Positions 54,918-63,632 of a stretch of DNA of 64,000 bases are shown here, piece by piece. The translations under genes and the position numbers were made by a program. The stretch is from Actinomycetales bacterium (GTDB lineage: Bacteria > Actinomycetota > Actinomycetes > Actinomycetales > Dermatophilaceae), in contig JADJVI010000018.1 in NCBI GenBank assembly GCA_016710645.1, positions 62,001 through 126,000 of the forward strand. Direction: 5' to 3'. Below the pieces are notes generated by a model, which was not told the DNA's origin, did no database searches, and was given only the letters and a program-made list of their open reading frames with translations. Within the stretch, counting starts at the first letter, position 1. The number at the start of each line of letters is the position of its first letter.

Positions 54918-55934
54918 TCACGCCGTGGGGCCCGGGGTGTCCTCCGGGCCCTCCGGGCGAGCGATGGACTCTGTCGACTGGACCCGCTCGATGGTGGGGT
55001 GCAGGCCGGTCCGGGTCGCGGGGACGACCGGAGCCGAACCAGAGGCCGTCGCAGCGGGAGTGCCACCGAGAGCCGAGGAGACCCCACGCAAGGCGTCGGT
55101 GAGCTCGGACGGGATGATCCACATCTTGTTGGCATCGCCGCGGGCCAACTGGGGCAGCACTTGGAGGTACTGATAAGCGAGCAGGTCCTGGGTGGGCTGG
55201 CCCTTGTGGATGGCATCGAAGACCTCTTCGATGGCCTGAGCCTGGCCGCGAGCTTCGAGGACACGCGCCTGAGCGGAACCCTCGGCCCGCAGGATCTGGG
55301 CCTCCTTCTCGCCCTGGGCGGTGAGGATGGCCGACTGCTTGGTGCCCTCCGCGGTGAGGATGGCTGCGCGCTTGTCCCGCTCGGCGCGCATCTGCTTCTC
55401 CATCGAGTCCTGCACCGAGTGCGGCGGGTCGATGGCCTTAAGTTCGACGCGGTTGACCCGGATGCCCCAACGCCCGGTCTCCTGGTCGAGGACGCCGCGC
55501 AGTTGTCCGTTGATCTGGTCTCGGGAGGTGAGCGTCTCCTCCAGGTCCAGCGAACCGATGACGTTACGCAGCGTCGTAACAGTGAGCTGCTCGATGCCTT
55601 GGATGAAGTTGGCGATCTCGTAGACCGCCGACTTGGCATCGGTCACCGTGTAGTAGATGACCGTGTCGATGGAGACGACGAGGTTGTCGGACGTGATGAC
55701 CGGCTGGGGCGGGAAGGTCACCACCTGCTCGCGCAGGTCGATGGTGGCGCGGGGCTTGTCGATGAAGGGGACGAGGATGTGCATGCCGTCATCGAGGGTG
55801 CGCGAGTAGGACCCGAGCCGCTCGATGATGACGGCCGTCTGCTGGGGAACGATCTTGATCGTGCGCAGGATGACGCTGGCGACGAACAAGAGCAGCGCGA
55901 GGACGACGACAAGAGTGACGATGCTGCCGGACAC
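54918..55934 (-). CDS. SPFH/Band 7 (stomatin-like) membrane scaffold protein
   Basis: 338 residues, GTG start. An N-terminal membrane anchor (residues 5-25) is followed by the SPFH domain (VIIERLGSYSRTLDDGMHILVPFIDKPRATIDLREQ) and an Ala/Glu/Gln-rich coiled coil (AERDKRAAILTAEGTKQ, EARGQAQAIEEV). A flexible Pro-rich tail ends the protein. Stomatin-like proteins organise membrane microdomains and pair with NfeD; the nfeD gene lies directly upstream. Confidence 0.92.
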   Translation of the reverse strand: MSGSIVTLVVVLALLLFVASVILRTIKIVPQQTAVIIERLGSYSRTLDDGMHILVPFIDKPRATIDLREQVVTFPPQPVITSDNLVVSIDTVIYYTVTDAKSAVYEIANFIQGIEQLTVTTLRNVIGSLDLEETLTSRDQINGQLRGVLDQETGRWGIRVNRVELKAIDPPHSVQDSMEKQMRAERDKRAAILTAEGTKQSAILTAQGEKEAQILRAEGSAQARVLEARGQAQAIEEVFDAIHKGQPTQDLLAYQYLQVLPQLARGDANKMWIIPSELTDALRGVSSALGGTPAATASGSAPVVPATRTGLHPTIERVQSTESIARPEGPEDTPGPTA

Positions 55935-55997
55935 GGGAACCTCCGAACCGTGGGGACTGCGAGGACGTCTGGATCAAATCGGATAGGTCAGGGGGAA

Positions 55998-56465
55998 CTA
56001 TGGGGTGCTGTCGTGGGGGGAGTCGGCGCGCTCGACGACTGCCGTGGCGCCATCGATGTCCAGGACGGTGGCGTGCTCGCCGGGTGCCAGCACGTCATGA
56101 CTGTCGGTGCGGGCCGACCACGTCTCACCGCCGATTCGCACCGATCCTGCGGTGGGGGTGACCGTCTCCAGCACGACAGCCAGTCGACCGCGGTAGCCGC
56201 CGACTCCGATCGACGTCGGCGGACGGTGGGTGCGGAAGCGCCGGTGCGCCGCCGGCCGGACCACCCCGAGGAGCACGATGGCGCTCGCTGCCGCGACGAT
56301 CGCCTGCACGGGGAAGGGGGCACCGACTGCGGCCGCAGCTGACCCGCCCAAGGCGCCACCGGCGAGCATGAGGAAGGTGAAGTCGACGGTCGCGAGTTCG
56401 AGGGCTCCGAGGCCGAGGGCCACGACGATCCAGATCAGCCAGGCGTAGTTCTCCACGTCGACCAC
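55998..56465 (-). CDS. NfeD-family membrane protein
   Basis: 155 residues, GTG start. Three to four N-terminal membrane helices (LIWIVVALGLGALELATVDFTFLMLAGG) are followed by a C-terminal OB-fold (GYRGRLAVVLETVTPTAGSVRIGGETWSAR). NfeD proteins act with SPFH partners in membrane-domain organisation. The SPFH gene is next downstream with a 63-base spacer. Confidence 0.88.
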   Translation of the reverse strand: MVDVENYAWLIWIVVALGLGALELATVDFTFLMLAGGALGGSAAAAVGAPFPVQAIVAAASAIVLLGVVRPAAHRRFRTHRPPTSIGVGGYRGRLAVVLETVTPTAGSVRIGGETWSARTDSHDVLAPGEHATVLDIDGATAVVERADSPHDSTP

Positions 56466-56520
56466 CGTCGTCCTCTCTTGAACATCCGACCAGCCCTGGT
56501 GAGGAACCGGTCCGTACAGG

Positions 56521-57339
56521 CTATGACGAGTCGGCGACCACCGGGGTTCCGCCGAGGTCGGCCGACCGCGCCGACCAGCGGTGCCCGTGCCGCTCGATGA
56601 CCAGGGGCAGGTCGAACGTCGCCGAGAGATTCTCAGGGGTGAGCGTGACCTCCAGCGGCCCGGCCGCCACCACTTTGCCCCCGCGCAGCAGCAAGGCGTC
56701 GGTGAACCCCTTGGGGATCTCCTCGACGTGGTGGGTCACCAGCACCAAGGCCGGCGCACGCACGTCGCTGGCGAGCTCACCGAGCCGGGCCACGAGGTCC
56801 TCGCGGCCGCCGAGGTCCAGGCCTGCGGCTGGCTCGTCGAGCAGCATGAGTTCCGGGTCGGTCATGAGGGCTCGGGCGATCTGCACCCGCTTGCGTTCTC
56901 CCTCGGACAACGTGCCATAGCGCCGGTCGGCCAGATGCTCGGCGCCCAGGGCCAGCAGCAACTCCATGGCCCGCACGTAGTCCTGGGTGTCGTAGTGCTC
57001 GTTCCACCGCCCGACGATGCCATAGGCGGCCGTGACGACGACATTGCCGACGATCTCGCCGTCGGGGATGCGATCAGCCATCGCCGCACTGGCCAAGCCG
57101 ACACGAGGCCGCACCTCGAAGACATCGACAGCGCCGAGCTTGTCGCCGAGGATGCGGACCGTGCCGCTCGTGGGATGCATGCGGGCGGCGGCCAATTGCA
57201 GCAAGGTGGTCTTGCCGGCTCCGTTAGGGCCGAGGATGACCCAGCGCTCGCCCTCCTCGACCTCCCAGGAGATGTCGTCGAGCAAGCGGGTCTTTCCGCG
57301 CACGACGCTGACGCCCTGGAAGGCAAGGACATCACTCAT
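56521..57339 (-). CDS. ABC transporter ATP-binding protein
   Basis: 272 residues, ATG start. Walker A GPNGAGKT (about 38-45), the ABC signature LSEGERKRV, Walker B LMLLDEP and the H-loop VLVTHHVEEI are present. No permease gene is adjacent, so the partner is unknown. The sequence resembles the group of stand-alone ATPases related to ModF/molybdate-type proteins. It is divergent from the next gene. Confidence 0.88.
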   Translation of the reverse strand: MSDVLAFQGVSVVRGKTRLLDDISWEVEEGERWVILGPNGAGKTTLLQLAAARMHPTSGTVRILGDKLGAVDVFEVRPRVGLASAAMADRIPDGEIVGNVVVTAAYGIVGRWNEHYDTQDYVRAMELLLALGAEHLADRRYGTLSEGERKRVQIARALMTDPELMLLDEPAAGLDLGGREDLVARLGELASDVRAPALVLVTHHVEEIPKGFTDALLLRGGKVVAAGPLEVTLTPENLSATFDLPLVIERHGHRWSARSADLGGTPVVADSS

Positions 57340-57410
57340 GGCCTAAACCCTAGTTCAGCCGCCCAGTTCACAGGGCGACGGCCCGCCGGGCCGCCGCATC
57401 TACAGTTCCG

Positions 57411-57420
57411 GGTATGCCGT
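57411..57420 (+). repeat. GGTATGCCGT copy containing a start codon
   Basis: The exact 10-mer covers the ATG (57414-57416) of the next gene. Together with TACAGT at 57401-57406, a candidate -10 element, this suggests the mRNA begins close to the start codon. Confidence 0.6.
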
Positions 57421-58181
57421 CCCTGCCCCTCAGTGTCAGTGCCGCACTCTGGGCCACCGCCCTGCTGCACGGATCGGCGACCCGGGCCGAGTGTCTCCGG
57501 GCGACTCACGCGGGGAGCACCGATGTTGCGGGCGACCTGGACTGGCCGACCGAGTGGCGGGATCTCGGCGAGACGCTGGCGGTGGCCGTGCTGCCCCGCC
57601 CGGGCCGCCCGGGCTGGATCTCCGCGGGAGGCGGCGCAGGCGTGGATGCCGCTGCCGAAGCGACGGAAGCGGTGCTCGCTGCGACGACGGGGCACCTCGC
57701 GGTGCCGACCATCCAGGAGTACGGTCCGGCCGGCGACCGCGGGGTGCTGGTGACGTGGACGGCATACCCCGGTATGCCGGTGCCCCGCCACCGACTGGAG
57801 GCGACCGACCTGCGCGAGATGACCCAGCGATTCGCCACCGCGGTGCGCGAGGCCGCCGAGGACCTGGAGGTCGCCGGCGGCACCCCCTGGACCGCTTCGG
57901 ATTTGCTCGCGGCGGGGCGCTTCGGGGGGCTCGACCGGTTGCCGGCCGGCATACCCTCCCGAGTTGTTGAGCTTCTGGCTCGCAGTGCCTTGGTGAGCGA
58001 AGCCGCACACCAGGGGCTCACCGTAGAGGCCGAGGGCCCGGCGTTGGACCTGCAGACCTCGATGCGGCGCGAGCAGGTGTTGCGCCACCTCGCCGCGACG
58101 GCCGACGACACCCTGGAGGGCGCGGCTGCCGTCGCCGCGATGGCGATCGCCGGGTGGATCCCGAGTGACCGGAGTCGCTGA
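57414..58181 (+). CDS. Hypothetical protein, unknown function
   Basis: 255 residues from ATG 57414. The chain is mostly helical with alternating Ala/Glu/Asp stretches and no signal peptide or membrane segment. I do not recognise a family, although its layout (SVSAALWATALLHGSA at the start; ALVSEAAHQGLTVEAEGPALDLQTSMRREQVLRHLAATADD) looks like conserved actinobacterial proteins. It stands between the ABC ATPase and glgM, with both neighbours on the other strand. An in-frame inverted pair of the dispersed repeat encodes TAYPGMP. Confidence 0.7.
   Translation: MPSLPLSVSAALWATALLHGSATRAECLRATHAGSTDVAGDLDWPTEWRDLGETLAVAVLPRPGRPGWISAGGGAGVDAAAEATEAVLAATTGHLAVPTIQEYGPAGDRGVLVTWTAYPGMPVPRHRLEATDLREMTQRFATAVREAAEDLEVAGGTPWTASDLLAAGRFGGLDRLPAGIPSRVVELLARSALVSEAAHQGLTVEAEGPALDLQTSMRREQVLRHLAATADDTLEGAAAVAAMAIAGWIPSDRSR
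57759..57780. repeat. In-gene inverted pair of the dispersed motif
   Basis: ACGGCATACC (57759-57768) is followed after two bases by GGTATGCCGG (57771-57780); the arms 57760-57768 and 57771-57779 are perfectly complementary over 9 bp. It codes for TAYPGMP in the hypothetical protein. Confidence 0.75.
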
Positions 58182-58204
58182 ATCGATCAGTCGCCCGGTT
58201 GCTG

Positions 58205-59395
58205 TCAGCCGAGCACCGAGCGGTAGACCTCCATGGTCTTGTCGCCGATGGACGCCCAGGAGAACTGCTCTACCGCGCGACGGCGACCGGCCAACCCCAT
58301 CTCGCGGGCCCGGGTGCGGTCGCTGACGGCGTCGGTGAGTGCAGCGGCAAGGTCGTTGACGAAGCGATCGGGGTCGACCGGTGTGCCGGTGCCGTCCTGG
58401 ACCTGCTCGATGGGCACTAGCCAGCCGGTCTCACCGGGGACGACGACCTCGGGGATGCCGCCGGTGGCGGTGGCGACGACCGGCAATTCGCAGGCCATCG
58501 CTTCGAGGTTGACGATGCCGAGGGGCTCGTAGACGGACGGACAGGCGAAAACCGTCGAGGCGGTGAGTAGCGCGACCACTTCGTTGCGCGGCAACATTTC
58601 TGGGATCCAGACCACGCCATCGCGAGTGGTGCGCAGCTCGGCCAAGAGGCCCTCGACCTCGGCCTGGATGGCGGGTGTGTCGGGTGCACCGGCGCAGAGG
58701 ACGACCTGGACGTCCTTGGGCAGCAAGGCGGCTGCGCGCATGAGGTAGGGCAGGCCCTTCTGCCGAGTGATCCGGCCGACGAAGATGATGGCCGGACGGT
58801 CCGGGTCCATGCCGTGCTTGCGGCAGATGTCGGCGTCGTCGATCGGCTGCCAGAGCTGCGAGTCGATGCCGTTGTGGACGACGGCGACCTTGGCCGGGTC
58901 CAGCGACGGGTAGGAGCGCAGGATGTCCTGACGCATCCCGGCACTCACCGCGATGACGGCGGCCGCGCCCTCGTAGGCCGCCCGCTCGGCGAACGATGAG
59001 ACCCGGTAGCCGCCGCCGAGTTGCTCGGCCTTCCACGGCCGCATGGGTTCCAGGCTGTGGGCGGTGACGATGTGCGGCGCGCCGGCCAGCATGCCTCCGA
59101 GGTGGCCGCCCATGTTGGCGTACCACGTGTGTGAATGGACGATGTCGGCGCCCTGGCAGTCCTGCGCGATCTGGATGTCGACCCCGAGGGTCTGCAGGGC
59201 GGCATTCGCTCCCGCCAATTCCGGCAGATCCGGGTATGCGGTGGTGCCCGCTTCATTCCGATCCGCGCCGAAACAGCGCACCCGGACGTCCGCATCGCCC
59301 CGATCGCGCAATGCCCTCACGAGTTCGGCGACATGCACCCCCGCTCCCCCATAGACGGCCGGCGGGTACTCCTTGCTGATGATGTCGATGCGCAC
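58205..59395 (-). CDS. glgM: Glycogen synthase GlgA/GlgM-type (GT4 glucosyltransferase)
   Basis: 396 residues, ATG start. The GT4/GT5 fold is shown by MRIDIISKEYPPAVYGGAGVHVAELVRAL and the C-terminal EX7E motif region PSVYEPLGIVNLEAMACELPVVAT. In mycobacteria the divergently placed GlgM makes maltose-1-phosphate from ADP-glucose for the GlgE glucan pathway; the same layout with glgC is seen here. The GlgA-type glycogen synthase alternative cannot be excluded. Confidence 0.9.
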   Translation of the reverse strand: MRIDIISKEYPPAVYGGAGVHVAELVRALRDRGDADVRVRCFGADRNEAGTTAYPDLPELAGANAALQTLGVDIQIAQDCQGADIVHSHTWYANMGGHLGGMLAGAPHIVTAHSLEPMRPWKAEQLGGGYRVSSFAERAAYEGAAAVIAVSAGMRQDILRSYPSLDPAKVAVVHNGIDSQLWQPIDDADICRKHGMDPDRPAIIFVGRITRQKGLPYLMRAAALLPKDVQVVLCAGAPDTPAIQAEVEGLLAELRTTRDGVVWIPEMLPRNEVVALLTASTVFACPSVYEPLGIVNLEAMACELPVVATATGGIPEVVVPGETGWLVPIEQVQDGTGTPVDPDRFVNDLAAALTDAVSDRTRAREMGLAGRRRAVEQFSWASIGDKTMEVYRSVLG

Positions 59396-59422
59396 AATAT
59401 GAGACTAGTCCGAAGGTCCCCG

Positions 59423-59450
59423 GCGACACAGCGTAGGAAGGTCCTAGGGT
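59423..59450 (+). promoter_or_regulatory. Putative promoter of glgC, probably leaderless
   Basis: GCGACA (59423-59428) and TAGGGT (59445-59450) are spaced by 16 bases and fit actinobacterial -35 and -10 boxes. The ATG lies 6 bases after the -10 box, so transcription probably starts at or next to the start codon. The 61-base divergent spacer with glgM may also hold the glgM promoter. Confidence 0.55.
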
Positions 59451-59456
59451 GGTGAC

Positions 59457-60710
59457 ATGGCCCGTCGCAGAACGAATCCCAAGGTCCTTGCCATCGTCTT
59501 GGCCGGCGGAGAGGGCAAGCGGTTGATGCCCCTCACGCGCGACCGCGCCAAGCCCGCGGTGCCCTTCGGCGGCATCTACCGGTTGGTCGATTTCGCGCTC
59601 TCCAACGTCGTCAACTCCGGCTATCTCAAGGTCGTCGTCCTCACCCAGTACAAGTCGCACAGCCTCGACAAGCACGTCACCAAGACGTGGCGGATGTCGA
59701 CAATGCTGGGCAACTACGTTGCCCCGGTGCCGGCCCAGCAGCGAGTCGATAAGAACTGGTACCTCGGCAGTGCCGACGCCATCTTCCAGTCGCTCAACCT
59801 CATCGACGACGAGCGTCCCGAGATCGTCGTTGTCGTGGGAGCTGACCACGTCTACCGGATGGACTTTTCCCAGATGGTGGCCCAGCACATCGAGACCGGC
59901 GCCGGCCTCACGGTGGCGGCAATCCGCCAGCCGATCCACCTGGCCGACCAGTTCGGTGTCATCGAGGTCGACGACGCCGACCCGATGAAGATCGGCGCCT
60001 TCCGCGAGAAGCCGTCCGACCCCAAGGGTTTGCCCGACAGCCCGCACGAGGTGCTCGCGTCGATGGGCAACTACGTCTTCACCACCGATGCCCTGGTCAA
60101 CGCGGTCACCGACGACCACGACACCGAGGGCAGCAAGCACGACATGGGCGGCGACATCGTGCCGCGCTTCGTCGCGCAGGGTGACGCCTACGTCTACGAC
60201 TTCAAGGACAACGACGTTCCCGGCGCCACCGAGCGCGACCGCGGCTACTGGCGCGACGTCGGGACGCTGGACTCCTATTACGACGCCCACATGGACCTCA
60301 TCTCGGTCCACCCGATCTTCAACCTCTACAACTACGACTGGATGATCTACACCAATGCGCCGGCCTATCCCCCGGCCAAGTTCGTCCACGGGTCGCACGA
60401 CCGGGTCGGTGAGGCGCTGTCCTCGGCGGTCTCCCCCGGTGTCGTCGTGTCGGGTGCCCAGGTCAACCACTCGGTGCTCTCGCCCCGGGTCAAGGTGCAC
60501 AGTTACGCGACGATCGCCGACTCGGTGCTGCTGGACTCCGTCGAGGTGTCCCGGTATGCCGTGATCCGCCGCGCGATCATCGACAAGGGCGTGTTCATCC
60601 CCGAATACGCGCGAATCGGGGTCGACCACGAGCACGACCGGGCTCGTGGATTCCACGTCACCGAGAACGGTGTGACGGTCATCGGCAAGGGACAGCACGT
60701 CCCGCTGTGA
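59457..60710 (+). CDS. glgC: Glucose-1-phosphate adenylyltransferase GlgC
   Basis: 417 residues, ATG start. The nucleotidyltransferase signature LAGGEGKRLMPLT (near residues 15-27) and later VVVGADHVYRMDF, PSDPKGLPDSP and the C-terminal left-handed beta-helix are present. It makes ADP-glucose, the substrate of the divergent GlgM. Its stop overlaps the next start (GTGA). Confidence 0.95.
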   Translation: MARRRTNPKVLAIVLAGGEGKRLMPLTRDRAKPAVPFGGIYRLVDFALSNVVNSGYLKVVVLTQYKSHSLDKHVTKTWRMSTMLGNYVAPVPAQQRVDKNWYLGSADAIFQSLNLIDDERPEIVVVVGADHVYRMDFSQMVAQHIETGAGLTVAAIRQPIHLADQFGVIEVDDADPMKIGAFREKPSDPKGLPDSPHEVLASMGNYVFTTDALVNAVTDDHDTEGSKHDMGGDIVPRFVAQGDAYVYDFKDNDVPGATERDRGYWRDVGTLDSYYDAHMDLISVHPIFNLYNYDWMIYTNAPAYPPAKFVHGSHDRVGEALSSAVSPGVVVSGAQVNHSVLSPRVKVHSYATIADSVLLDSVEVSRYAVIRRAIIDKGVFIPEYARIGVDHEHDRARGFHVTENGVTVIGKGQHVPL

Positions 60711-61582
60711 CCCAGGCCGACGGCATACCTGCCCTCCCGGTCAGTAGCGGCGACCCGCGCCAAGCGCGGGTCGCCGTTCAGGTCGCTCCGCAACACGCCC
60801 CGTATGCCGTGCTCCGCGACACCGTCGTAGCGCTCGAAGAGCTCGGCGTCGACGTGGTCCTCACCTGGGACCACTTCTTCCCGCTGTCCGGTGATCCCGA
60901 CGGGTCGCACTTCGAGTGCTGGAGCCTGCTCGCCGGATGGGCCGAGGCCACCGAGCGGGTCCAACTCGGCCCATTGGTGGCCTGTACCGCTTTTCGCAAC
61001 CCCGACCTGCATGCCGACATCGCCCGCACCGTCGACCACATCAGCGACGGTCGGGTGATCTTCGGGATCGGGGCAGGGTGGTTCGAACGGGACTTCACGT
61101 CATACGACTTCGAATTCGGCACGGCCGGAAGCCGATTGGACGCACTGGCGGCTGACTTGCCGCGCATTCGGGCCCGATGGGACCATCTGGTGCCTCCTCC
61201 CGCGGGGAAACTGCCGATCCTCGTCGGCGGTGGTGGCGAGCGAAAGACGCTGCGAATCACCGCCGAGCACGCCGACATCTGGCATGGCTTCGGTGACCCG
61301 GAGCTCATCGCGCACAAGCATCAAGTGCTCGATGCCTGGTGTGCCCGGATCGGCCGTAACCCGCTGGAGATCGAGCGCTCGGCCGGGGTGGCCTATACGC
61401 CGGCTCGGCTGCCGGAGCGCTCCGACCTCGATTTCGCCGGCCAGGCTCAGGCGCTCTTCGACGTGGGCACTCGTTTGCTCACCCTCAGCCTCACGACGCC
61501 GCCCTATGACCTCGGACCGGTGCGCGAGGTGCTCGCCTGGCGCGATGAGGTCAATGCCGGAGGTTCTACCCTGTCGGGGTGA
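60707..61582 (+). CDS. LLM class F420-dependent oxidoreductase
   Basis: 291 residues, GTG start overlapping the glgC stop. The luciferase-like TIM barrel shows DVVLTWDHFFPL, VACTAFRNPDLHADIARTVDHIS, IFGIGAGWFERDF and the GGGGERKTLRITAEHADIW cofactor-binding stretch. It is a separate enzyme from the one at 45.4 kb. Role and substrate are unknown. Its stop overlaps the serB start (GTGA). Confidence 0.88.
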   Translation: MTQADGIPALPVSSGDPRQARVAVQVAPQHAPYAVLRDTVVALEELGVDVVLTWDHFFPLSGDPDGSHFECWSLLAGWAEATERVQLGPLVACTAFRNPDLHADIARTVDHISDGRVIFGIGAGWFERDFTSYDFEFGTAGSRLDALAADLPRIRARWDHLVPPPAGKLPILVGGGGERKTLRITAEHADIWHGFGDPELIAHKHQVLDAWCARIGRNPLEIERSAGVAYTPARLPERSDLDFAGQAQALFDVGTRLLTLSLTTPPYDLGPVREVLAWRDEVNAGGSTLSG

Positions 61583-62802
61583 CCGACGGACTGCAGACGC
61601 TGCGCATCACCCTCACCGGCGACGACCGACCGGGTGTCACCAGCGCCTTGCTCCAGGCCGTCGCGCCGTTGAGCGCCGACGTGCTCGACCTCGAGCAGAT
61701 CGTCGTGCGCGACCACCTCACCCTCACCCTGCTGTTGCGCACGGCGGGCACCGCGGACGCGAGGCGCGAGCTACGCAGCGCCGTCCAAGCGGTGGCCGAT
61801 CGGCTCGGTATGCAGGCCAAGGTCAGCGAAGGGGTGGGCGACAGCCACGAACGGCCCGCCGGGCGGGCGCATGTCGTAGTCCTCGGTCGTCCGTTGGGTG
61901 CTGGTGCCCTGGGGGCTGTGACCGCCCGAATCGCGGCCCATGGAGCCAACATCGACCGGATCCGACGCCTGTCGCAGTACCCCGTGACCACCCTGGAGTT
62001 CGACGTGTCGGGGGCCGATGTCCCCGCGCTGCGCGCGGAGTTGGCCGCGGTCGCTGCTGCCGAGCGAGTCGATGTGGCAGTCGCCCCTGCCGGACTCGCG
62101 CGTCTGGGTGCCCGGTTAGTGGTCATGGATGTCGACTCGACGTTCATCCAGCAGGAGGTCATCGAGCTGCTCGCGGCCAAGTGCGGCCGGGAGGCCGAGG
62201 TGGCCGCGGTGACCGAGCGAGCGATGCGCGGGGAACTCGACTTCGCGGCCTCCCTGCGTGAGCGGGTCGCGGTGCTCGCCGGGCTCGACGCGGGGGTGCT
62301 GGATGACGTCCGGCAGGAGATCATCCTCACGCCGGGAGCGCGCACCTTGGTGCGCACCCTCAAGCGGCTCGGCGACACCATCGCGTTGGTGTCCGGCGGG
62401 TTTATCGAGATCGTCGGGCCGATCGCGGCCGATCTCGGCATCGACCACGCGCTGGCCAACCGGCTCGAAGTGCGCGACGGCGTCCTCACCGGACGGGTCG
62501 AGGGCGAGATCGTCGACCGGGCCGGAAAGGCCGCAGCCTTGCGCCAGTTCGCCGCCGAAGCGGGTCTCCCGCTGTCCCGCACCGTCGCGATCGGCGACGG
62601 AGCCAACGATCTCGACATGCTGGAGACAGCCGGGCTCGGCGTCGCCTTCAACGCCAAGCCGTTGGTGCGGGCGCAGGCCGACACCGCGGTCAACGTCCCG
62701 TATCTCGACACGGTGCTCTTCCTGCTGGGCATCACCCGGGAGGACGTCGAAGAAGCCGACGCGCTGGACGGCATACCGACGCCTGCCCCGCAGCTGCCCT
62801 GA
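61579..62802 (+). CDS. serB: Phosphoserine phosphatase SerB with N-terminal ACT domains
   Basis: 407 residues, GTG start. Two ACT-type regions occupy about residues 1-170 and probably sense serine. The HAD domain starts with VMDVDSTFI (Asp184, Asp186); ALVSGGFIEIV, a motif III Lys and GDGANDLDM follow. It dephosphorylates phosphoserine in the last step of serine synthesis. It is third in the glgC operon by overlapping stops and starts. Confidence 0.94.
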   Translation: MTDGLQTLRITLTGDDRPGVTSALLQAVAPLSADVLDLEQIVVRDHLTLTLLLRTAGTADARRELRSAVQAVADRLGMQAKVSEGVGDSHERPAGRAHVVVLGRPLGAGALGAVTARIAAHGANIDRIRRLSQYPVTTLEFDVSGADVPALRAELAAVAAAERVDVAVAPAGLARLGARLVVMDVDSTFIQQEVIELLAAKCGREAEVAAVTERAMRGELDFAASLRERVAVLAGLDAGVLDDVRQEIILTPGARTLVRTLKRLGDTIALVSGGFIEIVGPIAADLGIDHALANRLEVRDGVLTGRVEGEIVDRAGKAAALRQFAAEAGLPLSRTVAIGDGANDLDMLETAGLGVAFNAKPLVRAQADTAVNVPYLDTVLFLLGITREDVEEADALDGIPTPAPQLP

Positions 62803-62832
62803 GGCGCGCGAGCGGCACTCAACCAGCGGGGG

Positions 62833-63594
62833 TCAACACCCCATGGCGTGCACGCCGCCGTCGACGTGGACGATCTCGCCGGTCGTGGCCGGGAACCAGT
62901 CCGACAGCAGGGCCGCGCACGCCTTGGCGGTGGGCACCGGGTCCGCGACGTTCCACCCGAGCGGGGCGCGGGTGTCCCATTGCGCCTCGAAGACCTCGAA
63001 GCCGGGGATCGACTTGGCGGCCGTCGTGCGGATCGGGCCGGCAGCGACCAGGTTGCAGCGAATGCCCTTCGGCCCGAGGTCGCGGGCGCAGTAGCGGTTG
63101 GTCGACTCGAAGGCGGCCTTGGCCACGCCCATCCAGTCGTAGACCGGCCAGGCGAAGCTCGCGTCGAAGGTCAGCCCGACGATGGACCCGCCCGCGCTCA
63201 TCAGCGGCAGCGCGGCGACGGCGAGGGCCTTGAGGCTGTAGGCGCTCACGTGGATCGCGGTGCTGACGTCCTCCCAGGTCGCATCGAGGAAGGTGAAGGC
63301 ACCCTGGGGGGCGAACCCGATCGAGTGCAGCACCCCGTCCAGTCGGTCGGTGTGCTCGCGTAGCCGGTCGGCCAGGGTGTCGAGGTGCTCCTGGTTGCTC
63401 ACGTCGAGCTCGACGACCAGAGGTGTCACGGGCAGCCGCCGGGCGATGGTCTGGGTGATCTTCATGGTCCGCCCGAAGGAGGTGAGGATCACTGTCGCGC
63501 CCTCCTCCTGGGCGATCTTGGCGACGTGGAAGGCGATCGAGGAGTCCATGAGGACACCTGTCACCAGGAGGGTCTTGCCGTCGAACATGCCCAT
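62833..63594 (-). CDS. fabI: Enoyl-ACP reductase FabI (InhA-like)
   Basis: 253 residues, ATG start. An NADH-binding GxxxxxSI motif (VTGVLMDSSIAF), the catalytic Tyr152 and Lys159 (YDWMGVAK, a Y-X6-K pair) and GPIRTTAAKSI substrate loop identify the FabI/InhA type. It reduces enoyl-ACP in fatty-acid elongation. It follows the fabG gene on the same strand, like the mabA-inhA unit of mycobacteria, and could be the target of isoniazid- or triclosan-type inhibitors by family. Confidence 0.94.
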   Translation of the reverse strand: MGMFDGKTLLVTGVLMDSSIAFHVAKIAQEEGATVILTSFGRTMKITQTIARRLPVTPLVVELDVSNQEHLDTLADRLREHTDRLDGVLHSIGFAPQGAFTFLDATWEDVSTAIHVSAYSLKALAVAALPLMSAGGSIVGLTFDASFAWPVYDWMGVAKAAFESTNRYCARDLGPKGIRCNLVAAGPIRTTAAKSIPGFEVFEAQWDTRAPLGWNVADPVPTAKACAALLSDWFPATTGEIVHVDGGVHAMGC

Positions 63595-63632
63595 GGCCGG
63601 CTCGCTTTCGCTTGAGGTCTTCGGTCGGTCGG

